Below, in pieces: positions 20,436 to 32,120 of a stretch of 64,000 bases of DNA (its first letter is position 1; each line of letters begins with the position of its first letter). Position numbers and translations under genes: made by a program. The stretch is taken from the NCBI RefSeq assembly GCF_036373705.1, contig NC_089863.1:3039444-3103443 (forward strand). The letters run 5' to 3'. The DNA comes from Amia ocellicauda. Taxonomy: Eukaryota > Chordata > Actinopteri > Amiiformes > Amiidae. Under the pieces are notes generated by a model, which searched no databases, was not told where the DNA came from, and was given only the letters and a program-made list of their open reading frames with translations.

Positions 20436-21660
20436 TACACTCACCTAAAGGATTATTAGGAACACCATACTAATACTGTGTTTGACCCCCTTTCGCCTTC
20501 AGAACTGCCTTAATTCTACGTGGCATTGATTCAACAAGGTGCTGAAAGCATTCTTTAGAAATGTTGGCCCATATTGATAGGATAGCATCTTGCAGTTGAT
20601 GGAGATTTGTGGGATGCACATCCAGGGCACGAAGCTCCCGTTCCACCACATCCCAAAGATGCTCTATTGGGTTGAGATCTGGTGACTGTGGGGGCCAGTT
20701 TAGTACAGTGAACTCATTGTCATGTTCAAGAAACCAATTTGAAATGATTCGACCTTTGTGACATGGTGCATTATCCTGCTGGAAGTAGCCATCAGAGGAT
20801 GGGTACATGGTGGTCATAAAGGGATGGACATGGTCAGAAACAATGCTCAGGTAGGCCGTGGCATTTAAACGATGCCCAATTGGCACTAAGGGGCCTAAAG
20901 TGTGCCAAGAAAACATCCCCCACACCATTACACCACCACCACCAGCCTGCACAGTGGTAACAAGGCATGATGGATCCATGTTCTCATTCTGTTTACGCCA
21001 AATTCTGACTCTACCATCTGAATGTCTCAACAGAAATCGAGACTCATCAGACCAGGCAACATTTTTCCAGTCTTCAACTGTCCAATTTTGGTGAGCTTGT
21101 GCAAATTGTAGCCTCTTCTTCCTATTTGTAGTGGAGATGAGTGGTACCCGGTGGGGTCTTCTGCTGTTGTAGCCCATCCGCCTCAAGGTTGTACGTGTTG
21201 TGGCTTCACAAATGCTTTGCTGCATACCTCGGTTGTAACGAGTGGTTATTTCAGTCAAAGTTGCTCTTCTATCAGCTTGAATCAGTCGGCCCATTCTCCT
21301 CTGACCTCTAGCATCAACAAGGCATTTTCGCCCACAGGACTGCCGCATACTGGATGTTTTTCCCTTTTCACACCATTCTTTGTAAACCCTAGAAATGGTT
21401 GTGCGTGAAAATCCCAGTAACTGAGCAGATTGTGAAATACTCAGACCGGCCCGTCTGGCACCAACAACCATGCCACGCTCAAAATTGCTTAAATCACCTT
21501 TCTTTCCCATTCAGACATTCAGTTTGGAGTTCAGGAGATTGTCTTGACCAGGACCACACCCCTAAATGCATTGAAGCAACTGCCATGTGATTGGTTGGTT
21601 AGATAATTGCATTAATGAGAAATTGAACAGGTGTTCCTAATAATCCTTTAGGTGAGTGTA
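20436..21660 (-). mobile_element. Apparently intact Tc1/mariner transposon, DD36E type
   Basis: The two ends are identical 31-base inverted repeats including the TA target (20436-20466 and 21630-21660; outer part CACTCACCTAAAGGATTATT). TA flanks both sides, as expected for Tc1/mariner. The element is 1.2 kb and carries one uninterrupted transposase gene on the minus strand. Identical ends and an open frame suggest a recent arrival. It lies between the coiled-coil gene and EFNB3. Confidence 0.95.
20470..21510 (-). CDS. Tc1-type transposase, 346 aa, DD36E
   Basis: The single frame starts at ATG 21510 and stops four bases before the left inverted repeat. N-terminal helix-turn-helix pair (about 5-115) with LSISQSAQLLGFSRTTISRV, which binds the inverted repeats. 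The catalytic core has WSDESRF (D155), QQDNAPCH (D246) and SPDLNPIEHLWD (E283). The second spacing is 36 residues, not the 34 of classical Tc1 and Sleeping Beauty; DD36E is the hallmark of the group named Incomer. A glycine run (GGGGVMVWG, about 190-198) sits where expected. No stop or frameshift is present, so it may be active. It would cut and paste the element at TA sites. Confidence 0.95.
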   Translation of the reverse strand: MGKKGDLSNFERGMVVGARRAGLSISQSAQLLGFSRTTISRVYKEWCEKGKTSSMRQSCGRKCLVDARGQRRMGRLIQADRRATLTEITTRYNRGMQQSICEATTRTTLRRMGYNSRRPHRVPLISTTNRKKRLQFAQAHQNWTVEDWKNVAWSDESRFLLRHSDGRVRIWRKQNENMDPSCLVTTVQAGGGGVMVWGMFSWHTLGPLVPIGHRLNATAYLSIVSDHVHPFMTTMYPSSDGYFQQDNAPCHKGRIISNWFLEHDNEFTVLNWPPQSPDLNPIEHLWDVVERELRALDVHPTNLHQLQDAILSIWANISKECFQHLVESMPRRIKAVLKAKGGQTQY

Positions 21661-23023
21661 CAGTCCAGTGAAAGCCTGCTACATACATGGCAGTACAGCG
21701 TGTCCTGACATCATACGGTATCACTCATGTTCACAGGGTTTCACTGACAATGGAGTGAAGGGATTGAATCTAATGTGCAGAAAGAGAGGGATAGAAATGA
21801 TGTGACTTTTCAAGAACTGGGCCAGACAGCAACTGCTTTTCGGATCCAATGAGGTCAAAACAAACAAGAAGCGGAGATTTCACACCTTTATTCAGCTGGA
21901 GAAATACCTGAGAGGCGCTCAGACTAAATGTGTTGCGTTGTGCTGTTATTGTGAGTCCCATACAACAGAGTGAAGTTACATGTGTCTTTGAGTTGTTGTA
22001 TAATTTCTTAGATCGGTTATTGAAATCCAAACCCGGTGTGAACACACAGGAACGGGACTGGTGTCTGTGGTGAGTGTGAGATGGAGATGAGAGGATGACT
22101 ACAACCATGGCCCAGAGGCTCGGGTCAGTTCCACGAGGTAGAGAAGAAACACAACAACTGTGCTGATGTCCCGCCTATAGGACAACACTCAGCTGCCAGG
22201 AGATCTACAATACCTTCAGCCTGATGAGGGTGAGTGTAACTAAAACACACACATCAGAGACCACAGGGTGCGATAGTGTCAGTCCTACAAGAGCAGGGTT
22301 AACATCCACGAGCACCCGTCTGCTGGTGTGTGTCTCGGCTCGGGCAGGACCGTCGACATCAACGCGCTGGCGACACACCCGTGGTTTCGCACAGACAGCG
22401 TCTCTGGGCTTCAGGTTCCTCTTTCGTTTCTGATTCAGTCCTGCAGTCGGCTCCTCCGGCTGAGCGGCCCGTTCTCGCCTCAGCGATCAATCCTGCCCAA
22501 TCCGGATCAATCCCGCTGCTGTTCCACTGTGGCGCTGTGACTCTACACCTTGCCTCTCTTAACTCTGCACTCGTGTGTGTTGTGGGACGGTCCTGGTGAA
22601 CAAGGCGAAGAAGAGCTCTTGTCTCGGGCTCTGAAGCAGCTGCATCTGTGGGGGGTGATCGGAGCAGAGGTGTAACACAAACACGGTGTCCCTCATGGCT
22701 GGACCTCAGACACAGCCCTGCCCCACAGTGTCATCACCCCTACACTCTCAGAACGAGTGTGTTACATTTAACACTTTCTGTGTTTGTTCAAGAACAGCAC
22801 ACAAGCCTCTGTAGGAAAAACACATTGTTGTGTTGTTGGTCAATTGTGTTGTCCTTGAACAAACACGGGATGTTAAGAGTGTAGCACTTTCAGAGTCAGA
22901 AGACACTTTGTCTGCATGTGACGGTACAGCCATGATAATAACAATACAAATATGATGATGATTTTGCAAGAGAACAATAATAAAGAACTGTTGCACTTTA
23001 CTAAACAGTAACACTTTACAATA
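21661..23023. other. Intergenic, no gene recognised
   Basis: Unremarkable sequence. Several short open frames around 22220-22600 overlap in all frames and show no family resemblance or consistent splice signals. An inexact inverted pair around ACACTTTCTGTGTTTGTTCA (22770) and TTGTCCTTGAACAAACACGG (22850) is weak. Confidence 0.45.
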
Positions 23024-23312
23024 GGTCCCCCAAATTACAGTTACTTCACATAGTAGGTACTCAGTATCTACATGTTAGTTACTCATAAGAACAGTGTAAT
23101 TAAGCTTTTGCTAACATGTACTTAATGTGTAAAAATGATTAACGGTGTATGAAAGTACACATTTGCCTGGTAAGGATGTCTTTGCAGCTATACCAGGCAC
23201 TTTTTACACAATAAGTACATGTTAACAAATGTATACTTACACTGTTCTTGATCGTAACTAACATGTAGTTACTGAGTACCTACTATGTTAATACACTGTA
23301 ATTTGGGAGACC
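23024..23312. mobile_element. Fold-back MITE with about 130-bp inverted arms
   Basis: The left arm begins GGTCCCCCAAATTACAGT and the right arm, in reverse complement, begins GGTCTCCCAAATTACAGT. Matching continues inward through CATAGTAGGTACTCAGTA, CTACATGTTAGTTAC, GAACAGTGTAA, TAACATGTACTTA and TGTGTAAAAA, so nearly the whole 289 bp folds into one hairpin with a small centre at about 23150-23200. There is no coding capacity. Flanking target duplications are not obvious. The pattern fits a short non-autonomous DNA transposon. Confidence 0.8.
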
Positions 23313-23439
23313 CCGAAAAAACCAACACATTAATCATCAAGAAACACAGTTTAATGAAACACTCCGGGCAGCCGCTAGAGGGCGCTGCATCCCCGCAAAT
23401 AATATCCCTCCATCTCGGAGACGAGTCTTTGTACTGGTG

Positions 23440-23441
23440 AC

Positions 23442-23490
<49 letters not shown>

Positions 23491-23625
23491 TAGTGTGTGT
23501 GTATTGTGTGTGCAATATGGGCCCATTCAGACCCGTCTGCCTGGTAGCTGTAAAAGTTAGCAGTGATCTGTGACTCCTCGGCTCGGTTCCGTGTGTCCTA
23601 TTGGACGGGCCATTCGGTGGACCGA

Positions 23626-23686
<61 letters not shown>

Positions 23687-24240
23687 GGTTCAGGGCGACA
23701 CGGAAACGACTGACTTGTGTCTGAAAGACTCAGAGGAATTAACAATAATAAATACACGAGAAAGAAAGAAAGAAAAAGTCCATGTCGGGTTTTCGGGGCC
23801 GCCGTGTCCCATCAGTCCTCCCCCCTCCTCTCTCTCTCTCTATTTCTCTCTCTCTCTCGTGTGGAATGTGTGGCTGGAGAGAAGATAGGGATTTTATCAG
23901 TTTACACAGAGAGGGAGAGACAGCAGACAGCAGCCCATCAATACACGATCAACAACCAATAATCATCACAGTTATCATAATCTGGGTGCTGAGAGGAGAA
24001 GCGGAGCCGGGATTTGTGTTTTCTCCCCCCCTCTCCCCCTCTCCCTCTCTCCCTCTCTCTCTCCCTCCCTCTCCCTCTCTCTCTCCAAACACACAGTCAC
24101 TCACACAGCCCCCCCCCCCTTCACATGAAGCAGTTACCCTGCTCAGAGCCAGAGACACGCCACTCACATTCAGAGAGAGAGGGAGAGAGAGAGGGAGAGA
24201 GAGAGAGAGAGAGAGAAACGGATGAAAGCGGCGATTGAAG
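23440..24240. repeat. Cluster of (GA)n and (CT)n microsatellites upstream of EFNB3
   Basis: (GA)n at 23453-23486, (CT)n at 23632-23684, pyrimidine-rich sequence at 23820-23860 and 24025-24085, and purine-rich sequence at 24170-24215. All are simple sequence; the open frames over them are artefacts. Confidence 0.9.
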
Positions 24241-25393
24241 GAGCGCAATCGGGGGGAGAGACTGTCCTCCGGCCGGAGCCGCCGGGACGCAGATGCGACT
24301 CTGAGCGATTTCATCCCGCAGCTTGATCTGGGATTTAGGGGGAGAAGAAGAAAAAAAACAGACTGAACCCCCATCTCTGCGGAGACTGGAGTCACACCGA
24401 TCTCTTCATTATACATGCATGCGCGTATAAAACAAGCATTAGCATTATAATTGGCAATATGTGATTATTAGTATTACTATTAGCGTGATTATCGAGATTA
24501 TTATTGCGCTTTTATACCCGGGATCGCTGCACAGGAAGACTTTGTCACAAACTTGCTACACAATTATAAATGCGTGAGTTTTCTCTCTCTCAGGAGGTAA
24601 GAGCACAAAATAAAAACAGCACCGTGAATAATATTGTGATTAATAGCAATAACAATTATATTAATAGTGGTAGTCGTGTGGGTGCAGAATAAAACAGCTC
24701 CGCTTTGCCCGAGACTTGGATACTGGATTGAGAGAGAGAGAGAGAGAGAGGGAGAGAGGGAGAGAGAGTTGGGATGAGAGGGGGGGACAGAGAAGAGCAA
24801 AAGTGCCAAGTGGAGCGGAGTCCGAAGGCAGGTCTGCAGCCGTAACGGGATCTGAGAAGAAAGAAGAGAAAAAGGAGGGAGAGACGGAGAGAGAGATCTT
24901 ACCTTTCCATCCAAACTACATGGTGTACCCGCCCGCAGGAGCCCGGCGGACTGGGGGGTTCGGGGGAGAGATCGCGGCGCAGGGATAGAGGACGACAAGA
25001 AGAGAGGGAAGAGAGACGAGCAGACAGACGAGAGCAGCGCCATGGCGTTGGAGTAGCCGCTCTGGCGCTGTCGGACCCGGGACGCTCGGCGCTACTTTGA
25101 TCGCACCGGTGCGCCACTCTGCCACTCTTTGCGCCGGGGCGAGGAGCAGCGCAAACGGGCCCCCAGCCCCCCAGTAACAGCAGCCCCTCTGGCCCGGACC
25201 CGGCTCGGTTCGCCGGCCGCAGCTGCGTTGGCCCGGGTCGGGTTGCGCCCAACGGGGAAACTTTTCCTCGGCCTGGAGGACGGGCGAGTGCGTCTCTCAC
25301 AGTAGTGTGTCTGGCGCTGGCTCTTTCGTGCATTGGAGTACCTGTTGTGTGTGTTCCCTGGGGAGGAAGAGGAGGAGGAGGAGGAGGAGGAGG
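24240..25393 (+). promoter_or_regulatory. efnb3: Probable EFNB3 promoter and 5' UTR
   Basis: GC- and CpG-rich stretches at 24245-24300 and 25040-25290 flank an AT-rich part with a possible TATAAA at 24426. Sequence from about 24940 to the start codon is CpG-dense and continuous with the first coding exon, as expected for a long 5' UTR. A trinucleotide run of (AGG)8 lies immediately before the ATG at 25394. The transcription start cannot be fixed. Confidence 0.5.
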
Positions 25394-26614
25394 ATGCGGG
25401 CAGCGATGTGCCCGGGGACGTGTTGGCACGCACTGGGGATCCTACTGCTTTTCTCGCTGGATTTACTGGGCACCGAGGCCACCAACATGGAGCCCATTTA
25501 CTGGAACTCGCTCAACAAAAGGTGGGTTTGTGCTGCTGGTGCGGGGGGCTGTGCGTGATGTGGACCGAGCCGGTGCCGTGTGCCGAGGCTGCTGTCCCCG
25601 GGCTCTCTGCTAAGGAAAGTGAAAGTTGATCCCGGCGCGGCGTGGCGTGGCGCACGGTCGTGCCATACCGTGGATACAGCGCCGCACCTCGCCGCACGCC
25701 GCATGCGTGATTGTCTCAGCGTGTGTTTCCGTGCGGGTGAAAGAGTAACTTTGGATCAAGGCCTGTTATTGTGCCGATTATTGCTGCTGTTGCCAGTGTC
25801 TGTCGCTGTAATAGAGTCATTGATAGGATGGGAGTTGAGCTGCAGTCTCCGCTGGGGTAATGGGTGACAACTGAATGCTGTTTTTTGGGGGAGATGTCCA
25901 GACAGGGCGATTACAGACACCATGAGAGACCCCAAAGTCTCACCTTTCATCATCATCATAACATAAACATATTAAAGTTAAAATAGAATGAAATTAGATA
26001 TTGTTTGGGTAATTGTTTAGTAGCAGTAGTAGTATTCAGTAGTAGTTATAAGTTCTATTATAATAGGTCAGTAATAGTAGTATTACTGCTCATACTGTAG
26101 ACCAAATGTAAGATTCATTCACTCTGGGTGAAAACGGCAGTGTTTCTCTTTAGACACACTGAACCGGCTTCAGTGAGGAGACGCTTCTGACCTCCACCGA
26201 GGGGTTAAAACTCAGTTCCAGTCGCAGAGTGCTGTTCAAGTGTCCTTCAGCTGTCTCTCAGACCTGTCCAGTCCAGCAGGGTCTCAGCCCTGGTCCTGAG
26301 AGACACAGTCCAGTCCAGCAGGGTCTCTGGTCCCGAGAGACACAGTCCAGTCCAGCGGGGTCTCAGCCCTGGTCCTGAGAGACACAGTCCAGTCCAGCAG
26401 GGTCTCGGCCCTGGTCCTGAGAGACACAGTCCAGTCCAGCGGGGTCTCAGCCCTGGTCCTGAGAGACACAGTGCAGTCTAGTCCGGGGAGAATCCAATGT
26501 CATGAAGCCCTAAGTGCAATATTTACATCTTAAACACATGTGTCCTGTGTTTCCAAAATAGTTGTATATTGATTTGCTGTCAGTGATGCAGGAAGGGGTT
26601 AATCTGTCTGGGGC

Positions 26615-26650
<36 letters not shown>

Positions 26651-26888
26651 ATTATTCATAGCAGCAGTGGTAGTAGGAGTTATCAACTCATATACTATTG
26701 AGGTGTGTCAGTGTACAGTTTGCACAGTGTGTTTGTGCGCATTTGCACATGGTGTACAGTGTGTGTAGATGCACTGTGTACAGTGTGTGTGTGTGTGCTG
26801 GCTGTGCAGTGTGTACAGTACTGTGTGTGGTCCGGCCCTCGCCTGCGAGACGAGACGCTGACAGAATAGAGAGAAACCGCCTGTGGAG

Positions 26889-26923
<35 letters not shown>

Positions 26924-27195
26924 TACACATGGATCATGTGTGTATAAAAGCGACTGTAAACTGTACAGGCAGACTGCAGGCTGCACCCCAGACTGAATCA
27001 AACTTCGCACCAGGGATCAATTACAAAGCTGTGCCCCCATCGCAGAGTAAATCACTACTGCCGCTGCTGCTACAACACTACTACTAATAGTAGCAACAAT
27101 GAATAAAGTTAGATTTGCTTTGGTTTGAACCCGGCCTGTGTTGGATACTGCGGACTTTTCCAAACACTGATTAATGGAGAATGCTTTTACGCTGT

Positions 27196-27248
<53 letters not shown>

Positions 27249-27820
27249 GCCGCTGTGTACAGGTATGCGTGGTGACGTACTGACGTCACCATATATACAT
27301 AGAGAGAGAGAGACGCACTGAACTGTGTCAAGAGTGAGCCTGTACAGCACACCCCTGCAGTACACTGTGCTGTGCTGCACTACACTAGAGTCCGCTGTTA
27401 TTTACTACAGTAAACGGCTCCAATGTGTGGTGGGTTTAGAAGGTCCCAGGATGCACAGATGCATAATGATTAACACAAGCCCGAGTGGGACACTGTGTTT
27501 GATGTGCTGGTCAGCGTTGTGCAGGCGGCAGATGTTTATCAGAGACATTGTTTTAAGTGCTCAATCAAATGGCTGAGCCCCAACACACACCGCCGCTGTA
27601 CTGTTTGTGCTGATTGAATCTCCGAAGGACAATAGCTGTGTACAATCCAGTAAACTAATCATTAATGTAGCCCCCAGAAAGGAGTCAATACAAACGGATG
27701 ATCTGCTTTAGTGACTAAATGGATTTAACAACACAGAACCATTAACAGTATAAAGAAAATATTATTTGTTCATTATAGCTGTATACTGGGAGGGGTAGAG
27801 TATAGGACCGTACACTATTT

Positions 27821-27868
<48 letters not shown>

Positions 27869-30800
27869 AACGGCTGACGGGAGATTGAGAAGGAAGAACT
27901 AATCAGTACATGTGTCCAATTAAGCAATTAATTGTTCCGATTGAGCGGCAGCGAGCTCAGGCAGGTGGAGGCAGGGACCGTCTCTTTCTCTCATTCTTTC
28001 CTCACTTCCCTGGCATCTGTCCATCTCTGCCCCTTTCTGTCTCTCTCCCTCTGTCTTCTGCTACTTTTGTCTCTCTTCTCTCCAACTCCTCTCTTTCTCT
28101 CTCTCTCATCTCTCCAACCCTTCTCTCTGCCTCTCTCTCTTCTCTCCAACCCCTCTCTCTGTCCATTTCTATTCTCTCCAACCCCTCTCTCTCTTGTCTC
28201 TCCAGCCCTACTCTGTCTGTTTCTCTTCTCTCCAACTCTTCTCTCTGTCCATCTCTTTCCTCTCCAACCCCTCTCTCTTTCTCTCTCTCTCTCTCTCATC
28301 TCTCCAGCCCCCTCTCCCACTTACCCCCTCATTCTCTTGCTCTCCATCTCTCTCCAGCTGGTTCTCTCTCTCCATATGTTTTGGTCTCTTGAGAGAGAAA
28401 GGGAGAGTGTGCATACTTCTGTGTGTGTGATAGAGAGAGAGAGAGGGATGTAACTTTTATTTTATAATAATAATTGTTATTATTATTCATATTATTACTG
28501 TATAATATAGTGCTGTAGCACTGTTCCTGTACAATCCTATGGTGGGACTGAGACACAAACTGTCACACAACTACAGCTGTTTGAAGTTGTATCAAAGCCA
28601 TGAGCGGGAGAGCGAGACAGAAGGAGTGAGGGGGGAAGAGGAGGAGAGGAGAGGAGGAGAGGGGGTTGTGTTTTGACAGGGCTTCGTTTATCTCTAACAA
28701 AACATTTCTCCTGTTAAATCTTCATAATTAATACCAAGTTTCGTCTCCCCTCTGCGCTGTGCTGGGGGTGTGGGAACTCTCTAGACAAACTTCCAAAAAA
28801 ACAAATCAAATATTAATCGGCCCATTAATAATGCAGCAGCTGTTAATTCGTGTGCTGAGAAATTAGGCTCGTTAATTACGAGCTCGTTAGCGGCTGGCAG
28901 GCGCCGGAGCCTCGTTCTGTCGGTGCTATTTATCTTTGTTATAACTTTTGTTTTTATTTTTAGTATAACTATTACTCTTATAGTTTCGTATTGTTGTCGT
29001 CTCTTTTGTCTTTGTCTGCTTTTCTTTATTCTTCTTCTTGAGGTTGATCTGTTTTTCTGTCTTCATTTTGCTCCCCTTCCTCTCTTCTCCTCTCACCTTT
29101 ATTCTAATTTCTTCTCTCCTCTTCCACCTGTCCTGTTTATCTCCTCTCCCCATTTCTCTCCTCTCTTCTCCTCTCTCGTCTCTGCTCAAATTCAAATTCA
29201 AAACAAGCTTTATTGGCATGAGATGCCTCTCTCCCCTGTTTCTCTCCTCTCGTCTCCTGTCTCTGGCCTGTTTCTCTCGTCTCGTCTCCTCTCTCCCTTC
29301 CTCCCGCTGTTTCTTTCCTCTCTCCTCTCTCCTCTCTCTCTCCTGTGTATCTCTCCTCTCTCCTCTCGTCTTCCCTGTGTTTCTCTCCTCTCTCCCATGT
29401 GTCTCTCCTCTCTCTCCTCTCTCCCATGTTTCTTCTCTCCTCTATCTCCTGTGTTTCTCTCCTCTCTCCCCTGTGTTTCTCTCCTCTCTCCCCTGTGTTT
29501 CTCTCCTCTCTCCCCTGTGTTTCTCTCCTCTCTCTCCTCTCTCCCCTGTGTTTCTCTCCTCTCTCCCTTGTGTTTCTCTCCTCTCTCTCCTCTCTCCCCT
29601 GTGTTTCTCTCCTCTCTCCCGTGTTTCTCTCCTCTCTCCCATGTGTCTCTCCTCTCTCTCCTCTCTCCCATGTTTCTTCTCTCCTCTATCTCCTGTGTTT
29701 CTCTCCTCTCTCTCCTCTCTCCCCTGTGTTTCTCTCCTCTCTCCCCTGTGTTTCTCTCCTCTCTCTCCTCTCTCTCCTGTGTATCTCTCCTCTCTCCCCT
29801 GTGTTTCTCTCCTCTCTCTCCTCTCTCCCCTGTGTTTCTCTCCTCTCTCCCCTGTGTTTCTCTCCTCTCTCTCCTGTGTATCTCTCCTCTCTCTCCTCTC
29901 TCCCCTGTGTTTCTCTCCTCTCTCCCCTGTGTTTCTCTCCTCTCTCTCCTGTGTATCTCTCCTCTCTCTCCTCTCTCCCCTGTGTTTCTCTCCTCTCTCT
30001 CCTCTCTCCCCTGTGTTTCTCTCCTCTCTCCCCTGTGTTTCTCTCCTCTCTCCCCTGTGTTTCTCTCCTCTCTCTCCTCTCTCTCCTGTGTATCTCTCCT
30101 CTCTCCCCTGTGTTTCTCTCCTCTCTCTCCTCTCTCCCCTGTGTTTCTCTCCTCTCTCCCCTGTGTTTCTCTCCTCTCTCTCCTGTGTATCTCTCCCCTG
30201 TGTTTCTCTCCTCTCTCCCCTGTGTTTCTCTCCTCTCTCCCCTGTGTTTCTCTCCTCTCTCTCCTGTGTATCTCTCCTCTCTCTCCTCTCTCCCCTGTGT
30301 TTCTCTCCTCTCTCTCCTCTCTCCCCTGTGTTTCTCTCCTCTCTCTCCTCTCTCCCCTGTGTTTCTCTCCTCTCTCCCCTGTGTTTCTCTCCTCTCTCTC
30401 CTCTCTCCCCTGTGTTTCTCTCCTCTCTCCCGTGTTTCTCTCCTCTCTCCCATGTGTCTCTCCTCTCTCTCCTCTCCTCTCTTCCCTTCTTTCGGCCCTG
30501 ACCGTGCGATGGCCTGTGTGTGTGTGTTGCGTGATACAGGGTCCCCCGCAGGCCGTGCCTCCTCTTTGTGCGACGCGTGTGTGTGTGGCCAGAGGAGGCC
30601 GGAGCCGGGCCGGTCAGGGCAGTCTCAGCGTCCCGCGGGGGCAGACAGGCCGGGGGTCCCGACTTTGTAAACCCCCGAGTGCGATCCGAAGCTCAGGGAA
30701 CCGATCGGAGTGTTCCTGCACCCCCCACCCCAGAATAATGAAGCTCTCTATAAACCGTGAAATAGGTGTGAAATAGGTGTGAAATCGGTGTGAAATGGGC

Positions 30801-31398
30801 TCCATTGGGCTCCACTGAGCACAGCTTTGAAGGAACATTTAAAAAAGCGAAAACATCATCCACAACAACAGCAGCTACTCAGTTAAGTGCTGAACACAGC
30901 TGACTTAATGTGGCCGGAACAAGAGGAACCGTTTAAAAAGAGAAGAAACATCGCATAGTTGGGCTCTATCGCTCTCTCCCTCTCTCTCTTCCCCTCTCTT
31001 GTTTCACTCTCTGTCACTCCCTGCCTCTCCCAGCATTCCCTCTCTCTCCGCTCTCCTCTCTTCTTGTCTCCGTTACTCCCCGCCACTCCCCGCTTTCTCT
31101 CTTCTCATTTCCCTCGTCCTCCTTCTCCTCTCCTCTCTTTCTCTTGCTCTCCCTGGCACCCCCCACGTACTCCCGATCTCCTCTCCTCAGCCCCTCTTCC
31201 ACCCTGTCCTCTCCTCCCCCTGTCCCTCCCTTGTTTCGCACTCTGTCACTCCCTGCCTCTCCCCACATTTTTCCCCTTGCCCTTCTCCTCTCCTCTCCTC
31301 TCCCTCTCTCTCCCTTCTCTCACTGTTCCTCTCTGCCACTCCCTACAATCTCCTCCTCTCTTTTCCAATCCTCTCCTAGTGTGGTCCCGGCTCTCTTG

Positions 31399-31436
<38 letters not shown>

Positions 31437-32070
31437 ACTCAGGCGCCACGGGAGAGCTGACAGACGGGCTTCACTCTTTCTTTCATTCCTTCTCTTTTTT
31501 TGTAATTCCTGAAAAGAGGAGGTTTAAAAATACATACATACATAAATAAATAAATAAATAAATAACAACAACAACAACAATAATAATAATAATAATAATA
31601 ATAGAGGGAGAGGAAGGAACCCTATTTCTTTTCATTTTCTTTGTCTGAGGGGAGAAGTTGTAGTTTTCATTCTCTCTCTGTCTCTGCATCTTTCCCTGTC
31701 AGTGTGGACTGTAGTGCAGTATAGTATAGTATAGCATAGTATAGTATAGTATAGTATAGGGCCCAGACTAGAGCCAGCACTGTGTGTTGCTGTGCATGTG
31801 TTTGCATATGAGTTAGCGTGTGTGGGTCATGTGTTTGCATGCATGTTAGCGTGTGTGTGCCGTGTGTTTGTATGTGTGTTAGCGTGTGTGTTCTGAGCAC
31901 TATAGCTTGTGAAAGGGGGTAATCTGTTGTAGCACTTGACTGTGCTTTTTGGGGTTTGGTCCAGGGGTGGGAATGGCATCACACTGGATTAACACACACA
32001 AACACACACAGAGCCCTGTCACTCGCACACAGGCAGAGTCTGAGCAGGGGATTAATGCAATCTGCAGACC

Positions 32071-32120
<50 letters not shown>

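Noticed and set aside
22224-22600. Cluster of short plus-strand frames upstream of EFNB3
   Set aside because: Overlapping in three frames with no domain, no consistent exon borders and no family match; taken as chance.
28923-30776. Frames of 617, 487 and 441 codons rich in Ser, Leu and Pro
   Set aside because: They are translations of the pyrimidine-rich minisatellite in intron 1 of EFNB3, open in several frames at once, with no start context or splice evidence.
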